NCBI RefSeq assembly: GCF_022605725.1
Contig: NC_065548.1
Span: 45,935,131 to 45,999,130, forward strand
Source: Anthonomus grandis grandis
Taxonomy: Eukaryota; Arthropoda; Insecta; Coleoptera; Curculionidae
Direction of reading: 5' to 3'
Length of the DNA: 64,000 nucleotides
The notes below the pieces were generated by a model. It was not told the origin of the DNA, made no database searches, and saw only the letters and a program-made list of their open reading frames with translations. Below are positions 28,861 to 39,800 of the stretch, in pieces; within the stretch, counting starts at the first letter, position 1; each line of letters starts with the position of its first letter. Position numbers and translations under genes: made by a program.

Positions 28861-31570
28861 TCAGCTAGTGCGAAATTTTAAATCAATGATTACAAAAAAT
28901 AAATCGTTAACTGTGTAAAAAGCTCTCTCCAGTAAGAATGCTTTTAATGCTTTACGAAATGCAAAAAAAGATGCGATGGATTTAATTTCTAATGGCAAAT
29001 GATTGTGGATTTTTTTTGCATTATATAATATGGAACTTTTGACCAACTCTGAATGTGGGGTAGGCAGGTATAGATCATGTTCCGTGTTTCTAAGTAGATA
29101 ACTATGGGAAGGCCTATCAGATGCTGAACCGTGTTTGCGTATTAGACAAAGGGACTCAAATATGAATAAAGATGGAAAAGTTTGAAATTTTTTGAAGAAA
29201 TGCTGGCAATGACTTCTGTATTTAAGTCTCAGTGTATAACGTAAAGCTCTCTTTTGTAGTCTAAATTGAGTTGCACTACATGTACCCCAGAATGGAAGGG
29301 CGTATCGAAGGTGCGATTCAAAAAGGGCAAAATAAACTGTTCTAGAAGTAGACAGGCTAAGCTCCTTAGAAATTGATCTTAACGCAAAACAAGCGGAACT
29401 TAATTTTCTTGATGAAGAGTCAATATGTGAGTCCCATTTTAACGAGTTGTCAACAGTTAGCCCTAAAAACTTTACAGAATCAACTTCGTCAATTGTTGCA
29501 TTACCAAGTACAAAAGATTGCAAGGTATTTTTATAGGACAACATTTTAGTTTTGGAAATGTTGAGACAAAGGAGATTAGAGTCGCACCATGATTTGATAG
29601 TAGTTAAGTCACTTGATACGGTTCTATGAAGTTTATAAATATCCGGATCACTCCAGGTAAAACTAGTATCATCAGCAAATAGACTTTACTGTTAATATTT
29701 AGATTAGCAATGTCATTGATGAAGATAAGAAACAAAATAGGGCCAAGTACGGAACCTAGAGGCACTCCACTTTGTATTGGCTTGCAAGAAGACATAGTCG
29801 AATCAATTATCACAGCTTGACTTTTGTTACTGAGATACGACTTAAACCATTCAAAAGGCGCTCCTCTGAACCCGTAATATTGCAACTTTTTTAATAAGAT
29901 GTCATGATTAACACAATCAAAGGCTTTAGAAAAATCACAGAAAATTGTTGCTGTAGGGTGTTGGTTGTTTAAGCTAGAGTCTACATTATTAAAAAGAGAA
30001 AACATAGCATCATTTGTGCTTTTGTTATTTAAAAATCCAAATTGATGGGAAGTAAGTATTTTATATTTTAGCAAAAATGATTGAAGTCTTTTTTTAATCA
30101 ATCTTTCAATAATTTTTGAAAGTGTGGGAAGAAGAGCGATAGGGCGATAGTTGGAAGACTGATCTTTGTCTCCTCTTATTAATTAGAGTAATAAGATGAC
30201 ATAATGTACATTCGGGCAGATTTGAAAACATTTTGAGAGTAAGTCCATCAATTCCAGAAGAGCCTTTGTTTTTGATTTCCCTAATTGAACTGCAAAGCTC
30301 TGGTAATACTACGGGCGTAAAGAAGAAGCTGTGGAAATTCTCATTTGCAATGGGAAGATATGAAAGTGGATCATGGGAAGGAGTTATGGTACTCATTAAA
30401 TTATTTGCCACATTTACAAAATAATCATTAAGGTTCTCAGATGAAGTGGAGATAGTATTCGACAAAGAAGGCTTATTTCTCAAAGCATTAACAATCGACC
30501 ATGTTTCCTTAGCCACATTTTTAGATTTAGCCAGTCTCCTATTATAGTAAATATCCTTGGCTGCTTTTAAAGTTCTCTGATAAATCTTTTTATAAAGTCT
30601 TACGTACTCATGAAAAAAAGCGCTGTCTGAAAATTTCTTAAGATGAGATAATAAGCGCATGTTCTTAGCAGATGTACGCAAGCCTTGGGTAGACCAGGGG
30701 TTATGTTGCTTCTTTTTAAGAGGTCTCAAAGGAAAGGACTTGTGAGAAAAACTAGATAGCGTTTTTACAAATCTAGAGAATTCTGAATCAACGTCGTCAG
30801 AGAGAATATTCCAGTCAGTTGATTGACAAAGGTGCCTAAAATGTAAAAAATTTTTATCCGAGAAAATACGGCCTAATTTGCGTGGAACATTTTTACTTTT
30901 AGATTTAGTTATGGAAAACTTGGTTAACATTGCTTCATGGTCTGAGAAACCTGGGCTTAAGACAGTACAATCGATGAAATCTGGCTCAAAGGAAGATACG
31001 ACATAATATATTGTACTAGAGCTGGTTTTAGTTATTCTGGTAGGTGATTTAATATGCATGATTAAGCCAAAAGAGTCGAAAATGGACTGGAGAGATTCTT
31101 GAGCAGCACACACACTGGAAAAATCAATGTTTAGGTCGCCACATAAAATGAGTTTGCTTTTTAACGGCAGAGACTCAAGCAAGCTTAGTAATTTTTGGAA
31201 AAAAACATTTACGTCAGCATCAGGTGTTCTGTAAATACAAACAACGTAAAGATCAAAATTATTATTGTAAACAATGGAAAATTCAAATATTTTTTCAGAA
31301 ACTAAATTATCAAACCTGGTTACCATTGAAAAGTCGTTGCTAGTAGCTTTGATGTACCTCCATGAGTTAGATTTATTCTATCAAATCTGGCAACTGTAGT
31401 GTAATTATCCACCATCACAGGCTCACCAACATGCAACCAATGTTCAGTTATGGCAACGATTTCTGGAAAATGAAGCTCTTCTAGTAAAAGAAATAAATCA
31501 TTAGTTTTATGTCTTAAGGACTGAATATTTAGAGAGAAAATACTAAGCTTGCCATTGTCCAGTATTTCAG
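28861..31570 (-). pseudogene. E ORF2: endonuclease and reverse transcriptase
   Basis: Endonuclease begins near 31550 (KLSIFSLNIQSLRHKTNDLF, ITEHWLHVGEPV), shifts frame near 31330, and continues in 31326-30106 with VVCIYRTPDADVNVFFQKLL, ILCGDLNIDFSS and GFSDHEAMLTKF. RT: NKGSSGIDGLTLKMF, SDFSKAFDCVNHDILLKKLQ-type palm (FCDFSKAFDCVNHD), SGVPLGSVLGPILFLIFIND. The catalytic box is hit by a 1-base shift at about 29685: the frame reads KVYLLMILV while the other phase reads FADDTSF. Frame 29544-28861 holds VKFLGLTVDNSLKWDSHIDS and the C-terminal NAKKIHNHLPLEIKS tail. Confidence 0.85.
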
Positions 31571-31603
31571 AGGGTGCTTGATCCTCTGTTCACGTCAAGT
31601 CAT

Positions 31604-32240
31604 TTAAAAATTTTTATTTCTGGCGGGAGATCCACCAGAATAATAATTGCTATGACTCTCTCTGATTTTTTGAAGGCGTAGCAGCTTTTCTGATGAGAAG
31701 AAGGACCTAAAGGCTAACAGATCTACTTCAACTTCAGTTGGACCAATACCATAGGCATCATGGCAGCGAAAGTAGAGCCTCCGCAAAGAGTCCACGTCAC
31801 CAGGAAGTCCCTCTGATGCAAGTGCCAATCGGATGCAGATAGGCAAGGAATAGCCTAAGAGGTTTTAAGATGAAAGGGTCTCTCAGTCTGGCCAATAAAT
31901 AGCGACCATCAGTCGCATCTGAGTCTCTTGATAGCCGCACTATTGGTGGAGTCAACGGGTCCATATTATTTGCTGCTTTATTCGCCACTGAATTATTATC
32001 GATGACAAAATCAACCTCTAATAATTCTGTTGCAAGGGACTTAGAGGCAGCAATGGCCTCCCTATCAGAACTAATTTTTAAAGATTGAACCTCTCTGGAT
32101 ATTGTAGCAGATGTTGATGAAACTGAGCGATGTGGCAGGTTATGGCTGTCTGGAGAGTGAGGCTTAGACTTAGACTGGGAAGGCTTAGATTTGGGCGAGG
32201 TGGTACTATTTATTTGGACTGGCGCTTTAGAGGTTTCCAA
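31604..32240 (-). pseudogene. E ORF1
   Basis: The frame 32240-31797 starts METSKAPVQINSTTSPKSKP with a Ser/Pro/Lys-rich segment, then SREVQSLKISSDREAIAASK and IVRLSRDSDATDGRYLLARL. After a frameshift near 31835 the frame 31846-31604 continues with PICIRLALASEGLPGDVDSL and EVEVDLLAFRSFFSSEKLLR. The position upstream of the ORF2 in the same direction, and the basic, partly helical composition, mark it as ORF1. I do not recognise a zinc finger. Confidence 0.65.
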
Positions 32241-32380
32241 ACATGAATTTGAGATAACATATTTTCTTTTAAATAACCGTGGGTTAAGGAAGTTTTCTGT
32301 TTAGGAGACTTTAATATTAATCTTTTAAATTTAAGTAATCCCCTTACATCATTATTTAAAAATAATAATCGCACTTAAAT

Positions 32381-32410
32381 AGAAAGAAAGAAAGAAAGAA
32401 AGAAAGAAAA
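32381..32410 (+). repeat. (AGAA)n run, 3' tail of G
   Basis: Tetranucleotide repeat precisely at the 3' end of the minus-strand element G. Confidence 0.85.
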
Positions 32411-32658
32411 TGTGCTATATTACGTAAGAATAATCTTGTGTACAAGCATCCTACAAGCTAAAAAAACAAAACACAAATACAATTTCAAAAACTGACAAAA
32501 CAATGAACAAACTTAAACACAAGAAGACAAAACTTTTTGAACATACTTAAATTAAAGATAACTAAATAAAACAATCAATTACTAAATAAAGGTAAACTTG
32601 TTGACAAAACTAGAGAAGAAAAAAGGAAAAAAAAGAAAACTTTCCAACATGTCCAAGG

Positions 32659-35300
32659 TTAAAACCTATCATTAAAAAAGTCATCCAGGTTATAATATGC
32701 CTTAGCCAATAAAAGCGACTTTAATTCTCTTTTAAATCTTTTAACATCCGATATATGTCTAACACACAGAGGAACATGATTGTAAATTTTTTTACTTATG
32801 TAAATTAATGAGTTTTTGGTAAGGGAAGACGTAGAAATAGGTAGGGAAACATCATTTACACGACGAGTCAAATGGCCAGTGTCAGAGGGTAGTTTGGGAA
32901 TTTTGTGAATAAGAGCAGCTGTTTCTAAGATAGAGAGTGAAAAAAGAGTTAGGATTTTTTCAGAAATGAAGAGGGGTTTGCAAGAATCTCTTAACTTAGC
33001 AGAACACAGGTATCTAACTGCTTTTTTTTGAATAACAAATATAATGTTAAGTAGCCCTTATTGGTTAAACCCCAAAAAGGCAAGCCATACCGAATATGAG
33101 ATTCAATAAGTGAAAAGTACACTAAACGTGCAACCACCCCTCCCAGCTCTTGTTTTGCCATTCTTACTGCGAAACATCCAGAAGATAATTTCCCAGCTAA
33201 ATGTAAAATATGATCTTCAAACCGAAGGCGACCATCAATGGTAATTCCTAGGAACTTGCAGCACTCTTTATTCTGCAAGAGGGAATTTTCGTCAAACATC
33301 AGACCCTGAACTTCGCACTTAAACCCCATAATAGACGTCTTTCTTACATTAAACACGAGCCTGTTGGAAGCACACCACCCTGATAAAATCTGAAGGTCTT
33401 CAAGGATACAAGTCTTAATATAGTCAGAATTTTTATGGCTCCATAGTATGGTGGTATCATCAGCAAACTGAACCACCTTGCCCTGCAGTTTCAATGAACT
33501 CAAGTCATCCACATACAGTAAAAATAACAGTGGTCCAACACTGAACCCTGGGGAACGCCGCATTTTAGGGATCTAGAAGCAGACAAACGCCCAGACACTG
33601 AAACCTTCTGAGTACGATTTGATAGATAGGACTCAAGCCATCGCAACGCTACGCCTCTAAAACCATATTTATCGAGCTTAGAGAGCTACAGTATTCCATG
33701 ATCCACACAGTCAAATGCTTTGGATAGATCACAAAACACTGCCGCCGATGACTCTCCAGAATTCAAAGACACATAGACGTTCTCCAAAAAGCTAAAAACA
33801 GCATCATGAGTCCCTTTACCGGCTTGAAATCCAAACTGATTTGCAGACAAAATGCCATTATGATGTAAAAAGGACAAAATTCTGCTTTTTGCAAGTTTTT
33901 CAATTATCTTAGAGAGGCTAGACAAAATAGAAATGGGACGGAAATTACAAGGCTGATCCAAATCTCCACCCTTATGAAAAGGGATAACCACTGCCTCTTT
34001 TAAACATGAAGGAAAAATGCCATTATGTAAAGAATTGTTTATGGCAGAAACTAAAGCATTTAAGGCTGAATCAGGCAAAAAGAGTAACAACCTCGAAGAT
34101 ATCCCATCAGCTCCAGATGATTTATGGTTTTTTAGGCGTTTGATTTCATTTTTTACTTCGATAAGTTCGACAGGATGAAAGAAAAATGAATGCTCAGCCG
34201 ACACTTGTTGAAGATAGTGTAAGGGATCAATGTTACTACGAATGCCCTTGAGCAAGATATTATGTATATCACAATAATAGTCGTTTAAAATGTCTAAAAT
34301 CATTAATAATCGACCAACACTCTCTTTGCCTATTTGATGACATATTTAAGCGATCCCTATAATAATTAGATTTTGCTGCTTTAATTGTCTTTCTGTACAG
34401 ACTACGGTATTTCTGATGATATACAAGGATATTTTCATTTGTGGTATATTTGCACAATTTAGTCAAAAAACGGAGGTTTTTAGCACAAATTCTAAGGCCT
34501 CTTGTAACCCATGGTTTTCGTTTCTTAGTTTTAAGCCTCATTTTAGGAAAGCACTGATTGATCTCATCACACAGAACTTGAAAAAATAAAGTAAGTGGAT
34601 CAGAAGCCGTTTCAAGTGCATTCCAATTTACCGAAGCTGTAGCAGCAGAAAAAGCATTGAAATTTCTCGTGCTGAAAATTCTTCCCATATAATGAGATGA
34701 AGATGATACAGTATTATATGGCATTTTAGCAAGAATAGCTTCATGGTCGGAAATACCAGATGGGAGTACTGTGCATAAAACGTCATCAAAATTTGTACAG
34801 AAATAGTCAATTGTAGTTGCAGGTGAAGAAGTTATTCGTGTGGGAGAAAGAACGTGCATTTTCAAGTCGTAAGAATTTAAAATACTTAAAAGAGAAGTAC
34901 GTGGCAAGGTTTCATCAGTGTAGTTGATATTAAAGTCACCAGCCAATATAACCTTAGAGTGTAGGGACAACTGGGATAAAATAGAATCAAGTTTGTCCAG
35001 AAACATAGACATATCTCCTGTAGGTGGCCTATAAACACAAAGAATATATAAATTAAAACGCTTACAAAAAGAAAGAGAGAATTCAAAAACATTCTCTAAC
35101 AGAAGATGATCATACTTATCAATATTACAAAAAATCGTTTCAATTGTTTGCCTAGCCAAGATCATGATTCTTCCATGTATAGATTGTTGACGACAAAAAT
35201 TTGATATAGGAAGATAATCAGATATTAAAAAACATTCACTAGACCTCAACCAGTTTGAACAGCCAACCAGAGTATCGGCTACTTGCAGCACTCTTCTTGA
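32659..35300 (-). pseudogene. G ORF2: endonuclease and reverse transcriptase
   Basis: The frame 35363-34269 has the endonuclease (NWLRSSECFLISDYLPISNF, YILCVYRPPTGDMSMFLDKL, LAGDFNINYTDE, GISDHEAILAKM) and linker RNYRDRL-type helices (KAAKSNYYRDRLNMSSNRQR). Frame 34303-33686: KSSGADGISSRLLLFLPDSA, NFRPISILSSLSKIIEKLAK, FCDLSKAFDCVDHGIL. After a stop and shift at about 33685-33565: GPLLFLLYVDDLSSLKLQGK and the catalytic VVQFADDTTILW. 33000-32659: C-terminal LTKNSLIYISKKIYNHVPLC and KAYYNLDDFFNDRF. The catalytic Asp pair is intact; about three lesions in total. Confidence 0.87.
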
Positions 35301-36120
35301 TGCCATATTTGTGTCCAATGTGTCTCTGATACATAATAAAGGGGTCATTTGCGCAGACAACATCTTAGATCACAACTTGGTTTTCTGTGAGCTAAATTTA
35401 AACAGGGTACCCATAGTTCCTAAACGAATTGAGTACAGGTGCTTTAAAAATTTTAATAACCAACTTTTTTTGCAGAATTTATATTTCCTACCATGGGATA
35501 ACATTTTATATTAAAATAATATCGATAGGAAAATAGTAATTTTTAATAATTTAATTCAAATACTTTTTAATAAATTTCCTCCTTAAAAAAAAAGCAAGAA
35601 TTATTAAACCTAAAGCTCCTTGGCTAACATCTGAGGTACTTCTTTTTCAAAAACAACGCAAAGAGGCATTAAGGAAATTCAGGGCAACAAGGGATTTACA
35701 AGATTGGGACATTTATAAATTTCTAAGAATTCATACTCTGGCTACAATTAGAAGAGAAAAAAGGAAACACCTAAATCTGTTGTGTAAAGAAAAAACTAAA
35801 CGTCAGGTTTGATCGTCATTAAAAAAGTTTAACATTTGTAGAGATAAAAATAATACCAATATTCCGGAACACCTGTCTGATCCAAATCAAATTAACACCT
35901 TTTATTCTCCATTTCCTTAAAATTCTGCGAATTGTGATGAACAAATTCAGTGTTATAATAATGGTGTATTTAATAACAACCTGCACTTCACACTTGCAAC
36001 TGTTGAAGATGTAAGTCTAATGCGACTGGGGTGGATTAGATTTCACCAAAAATGTTAAGGGTAACTAAAATTGTTTCGGTCATCCTCCACTAAATTTATT
36101 TGAAAAATCATCTTTCCTAC

Positions 36121-36440
36121 ATCAGGGATAAACAATGAGGGTTTTCGTCACAAGATATAAAAAGCTATAGTGGTTCTGGCAAGGTCAAAGGTTAAGATTA
36201 CCAACAATAAATAAAAAGGGCATATTAAGATGCATGAGAAAGGGACTAAACAGGGTCTACATAAACATTAAAATCACATAATTCAATTATGTTCACATAT
36301 TCAGTTATGTTCGCATTTTTATGTTTACATCAATTATGTTCGCATTTTTAGGATCCTTAGAAACCCCTTACTTGAAATTTTAGCCCCTTTTTATTCGCTA
36401 CCTCTTTTAAATACTTTCTTTCTAAATCTCTTTTCATTAA
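36121..36440. other. Decayed sequence between F and H
   Basis: 36280-36355 has a short direct repeat of tcaattatgttcgcatttttag-like units (attatgttc appears three times). No gene seen. Confidence 0.4.
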
Positions 36441-37530
36441 TTTTTACTTTCAATATTTTTTTTTCAAACAGAGTGAGCGAGGCGGTGCATTGTTGAAGGC
36501 TCCTGCTATGTCTAAGAGCACCGCCACTGACATTTTCTTTTGATTCAGGAAGTTGCTGATGCTTGCTATAAGACAATTGAGAATTAAGTCTGACGTCAGG
36601 CGTATTGACGGACATTGAACGGGCGTTTCTCCAGCGCAACATCTCTGATGTGTCCGTCAATGACCTTCTCTAGGATCTTCAACAGAAAGGATGACAGGCT
36701 TATTGGACTGAGCGAAGATGCCTCAGCGGTTGGTGGTCCGGCTTTCGGAATGTATATTACGTTGGTAGCTTTCCAGCACGTTGTGATGTACCTTACTAGA
36801 CTGGCTCTAATTAGTCCTAATAGGTGGGGTAAAAGTAAGTCCAGCCCAACTTGAAGTAGTGCTGGATAAATGCCGTTCCCTCCCGGGGATTTAAGGGGCT
36901 ATGAGTTAAAGTGTATGATTTAATAGCACCCAACCGTACCAACCGCAAAATTATGGTTCTGGTAAATTGCCAGTTTTCTTCGGATGGTCGCCGGGGCGCT
37001 AGCCCAGCGTTTTCTCCAAAATGATGAAGCAATTCGGACCTGGAGAAGTGTGTTTGTGACAGGACTTCAAGCGTCTCTCGTCTGATTTATGTGAAAGTTA
37101 TCGGGGCATTTTATCGACCCCAGCTTCTGTTCACGTTTTCTTGAGAGCACTTTGTAGATCGTTGCACTGGTCGTCGTCGAGGCATTTCATTGACGTCCTC
37201 GCAGAACCTTCTTTATGAATCCATCTTAGCTTTACGTATAGCCTTATTGTAGTCGGTTAATAGCCTACGGTTAATATGGCTCCCAGGTTACTACTTTTTG
37301 TACTTCAAATCGCATTTTCTTAAGATTGTGCCGCGATTGTCCCGCTTCACCTTTAGTGGACAGTTTTCATGATATGCTCTTACAATAGCTTTAAACACTT
37401 TATCAGCTATGTAATTTAGTTGATCATTATTCTTTATAGTTTTGTTATAAGATAGTAAGTTTCTCTGTAGGGTCGATTTACATCTATCTGGACTAGTCAG
37501 TACTTCTTACGTCCCTTTATAAGAGGGACA
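36440..37530 (-). pseudogene. I/R1-type retrotransposon H, linker and RT start
   Basis: Minus-strand debris. 37250-37050 holds NKAIRKAKMDS, FCEDVNEMPRRRP and TLEVLSQTHFSRSELLHHFG; 36900-36480 holds LLLPHLLGLIRASLVRYITT, WKATNVIYIPKAGPP and SLSPISLSSFLLKILEKVID. The same motif order occurs in S (LEVLVQTHFPGSELLHHFGE at about 54510-54570), so H and S are the same or sister families. The RT palm and RNase H are absent. Confidence 0.75.
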
Positions 37531-37829
37531 CGTTTAATGAACATTTTTTGCCTTATTTTTGCAACCCTCTAAATGAAAAAGAGATCTCGTAGTATATCAT
37601 CTTAAAGGACATTCATGTCTGTTTTTAAAGGTATCCTACATTGTTGCATTATATCAAGCGTTTTTGAATAATCGCATTTCAAAGTTGCAGAGACTATTAA
37701 ACTTCCTTGCTTTAAGATGTTGGCGTTTTCACGGTAGAGTTAACACAAAAACTATTACATTGGGTTCCCTAATATTCTGCTGAAGATTCTGTGTCAGCGA
37801 CGTATGTCATTTTTTGTATGGAAATGTTG
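37531..37829. other. Unassigned
   Basis: No motif recognised between H and the mariner fragment. Confidence 0.4.
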
Positions 37830-38345
37830 AAATCGAGTGATGAAATTCCGCATATTTTTCGAAAAGGACATAAATAATATCCCCAAAAAGATAATGTTAT
37901 ACTAGTATTCTTGGAAATGCCATTATTGGTTTTTTTCATTTATTGAAGAAAATTTGATGGGATGATGTATACGCTAATATGTTCGAAGAGACTATTGATA
38001 CTCTTATCACTCATGAACTAGAGACTCAGATTGATACAGAGGGTAATTAAAATTTTACAGAAAGATTTGTTAAAATTCTAGCTGGACGATGTTCCACCTT
38101 ATAAGACTCTTTCGGGCCGATAGTAGTTGAACGAGAGATTCCCAAATAGATGGATTGACAGAAGGGAGCCAATTGAATAGCCTCCAAAATGACCGGATTT
38201 TACAGCCTTAAACTTCTTCCTTCATTGGTCCATCCAAAACACAACCTAATGATATTGTTAATCTTAAAATCCTAAAAGGCGAATTGCAGCAGATTACGAT
38301 GAAGTTTTCCGAAATGTTAGTAAGGAGTTCGAAAACTTTTATTAT
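37830..38345 (+). pseudogene. Decayed mariner-like transposase fragment
   Basis: Plus-strand remnant: VILVFLEMPLLVFF-type core sequence, then LDDVPPYKTLSGR, LNERFPNRWIDRREPIE and PPKWPDFTALNFFLHW (compare NEHFPHRWIGRG and PPRSPDFNPLDF in mariner 1). Many stops, the second Asp region is LDDVPP and the third Asp is replaced by Asn (TALN). Its TIRs are not found. Confidence 0.65.
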
Positions 38346-38435
38346 TGAAAGTAGTCGTTCATTATTTCTTAAAGAGACTTACTTGGCTTGGTCCAAAAAT
38401 TTGGTCTTAAACTTATATTTAGATTAAAAATAGGT

Positions 38436-38467
38436 TACACGTATTTCGCTTCTAAGAGCATCGTCAG
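38436..38467 (-). other. Hammerhead-like motif, Penelope-type repeat
   Basis: Minus strand: ctgacgatgctcttaga then agcgaaatacgtgt. It fits CUGANGA, a 3-bp helix (GCU/AGC) and GAAA, with one extra U between the core and the helix compared with the standard hammerhead. Related copies at 26548-26580 and 59243-59274. Confidence 0.4.
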
Positions 38468-39308
38468 ACCTGATCAATTGCTTCTGATAATTACATTCTT
38501 AAAATACCTGTAAAAATTTTAAGACGTGCACACTACAGATAGATTACGGATACACTAAGTACCGTCTAAAAGTTGCTGCTTTTAGGAATTTGATTTTTAG
38601 AAACTGTTGATATTATCTGATAATGCTTTTAAGGGCGATACAGATGTAGTCTTTTTTAGTCTCAATATAAGTTCGAGATTTTGACGAAACTTGTAGTTTT
38701 TTGAGACTTTATTATTGTTGACAGAAAAATAATCATTTTCAACAACTTATAAGAGAGTACGTAGGTATGTGTTTTGTTGTAGAAATTTCTCTTCCAAATA
38801 AAATAAAGTTATTTTTGTGAAAGTAAAATAATCAATAAATAAAATCTTTAAGCTAGATATTCTTGCTGTCATGCAACGATTTTACGGTGTAACAACTCTT
38901 CTAATTATTTGTGCTACAAGGAGACCCGATGCAATATTTTTTGTATAAATACTAACGCAAAACCAAAATCTCAATTAAATTTCGTCAATAGTACACTGTA
39001 ATTGACTATCGGGAAATAAAATAATAAGACGTATTCAGCGTAAGAAAAATATTAATCTCTATCTAGAGCATCATCAGGGCTATGACTCTACAAAAAACTT
39101 CAATAGTTTAAATTGGAATTTTAGCTTATTATTTACAGAACATATAACATTCCTTAAGTGTAAAAATTACAAAACTAAACATCGTTAAACCAGTAAATAA
39201 AAAAGTCGTTAAACGAGTAATTAAAAAAAGTAACTTTTATACTTGTCGAACCTTATGTATTCTGTGGGAAAATAAGCTAATATTCCAATTTTAATAATTT
39301 CAGAGCTT

Positions 39309-39316
39309 TTAAGCTG
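39309..39316. repeat. 8-bp target-site duplication of hAT2
   Basis: ttaagctg, identical to 42864-42871. Confidence 0.92.
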
Positions 39317-39800
39317 CAGTGGCGGCTCGTGGGTCAATCTTCAGGGGGGTCATTTTGGTTTGAAAACTTATAGTTTACTCTAATAAAAAAAACAAATCAA
39401 ACTATTGATTTTTTAAAGTGTTTGAAAGATCTTTTAGCATTTATATTTTAGATAAAAAATACAGACTTAGATAAAACACAATAATATGTACCGAGATATT
39501 TACCCTATTAAGCAGGTAAAAATAACTTTAAATGCCTAAATCGTTTTCCGAAAATTAACTTTGCTTTTTTATTAGAGTAAATATTTTAAATAAAAATATA
39601 GGAAAAAGGGTATAAACAGGTTATCGACTGATATAAAGGAATATTTATATAATAAATTGTAAATTTATTAAAATGAAACTTACCTTGAATATTTTTATAT
39701 TTTAAGTCAATTCTCCTATCCTTTAGTTCTGCAAAATGACCTTCTTATTGAAATTTGGAATGCTTTTGACAAGCGTTTTCTCGATGCTCAACATAGACAA

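Larger units (their letters stand above)
28490..32250 (-). mobile_element. CR1-like retrotransposon E with ORF1 and ORF2
   Basis: Minus-strand element about 3.76 kb: ORF1 (32240-31604), ORF2 (about 31570-28861) and a 3' UTR ending in a short ATTG repeat (aatcaatcaatcaat at 28490-28504 on the + strand). Short tandem repeats instead of poly-A at the 3' end are typical of CR1-type elements. The 3' UTR also has an AAAT run at 28617-28648. The 5' border is near 32250, next to a piece of F. Confidence 0.8.
32381..35320 (-). mobile_element. CR1-like retrotransposon G, 5'-truncated, inside F
   Basis: Minus-strand copy of the same group as E. It ends with an (TTTC)n tail (agaaagaaag run at 32381-32410 on +) directly in the endonuclease region of F, and starts within the endonuclease near 35300, so ORF1 and the endonuclease N-terminus are missing. 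No unambiguous target duplication; gcact occurs on both sides. Confidence 0.8.
32285..36120 (+). mobile_element. Non-LTR retrotransposon F, split by G
   Basis: A plus-strand endonuclease starts at 32290 (FCLGDFNINLLNLSNPLTSL) and breaks off at about 32380; it resumes at about 35320 with SLIHNKGVICADNILDHNLV, the SDH-type endonuclease motif (here LDHN). Linker KPKAPWLTSEVLLFQKQRKE and LRKFRATRDLQDWDIYKFLR follows (35610-35760), and a decayed RT start near 36000-36060. Element C has the same block order, so F and C are related. Confidence 0.7.
38346..39316. other. Repeat debris, includes two hammerhead-like motifs
   Basis: No protein motif. Contains the motif at 38436-38467, a degenerate one at 39029-39078, and the left half of the inverted repeat that surrounds hAT2. 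Confidence 0.5.

Noticed and set aside
35280..35330. Target duplication of G (gcact on both sides)
   Set aside because: Five bases in AT-rich sequence with uncertain borders; could be chance.
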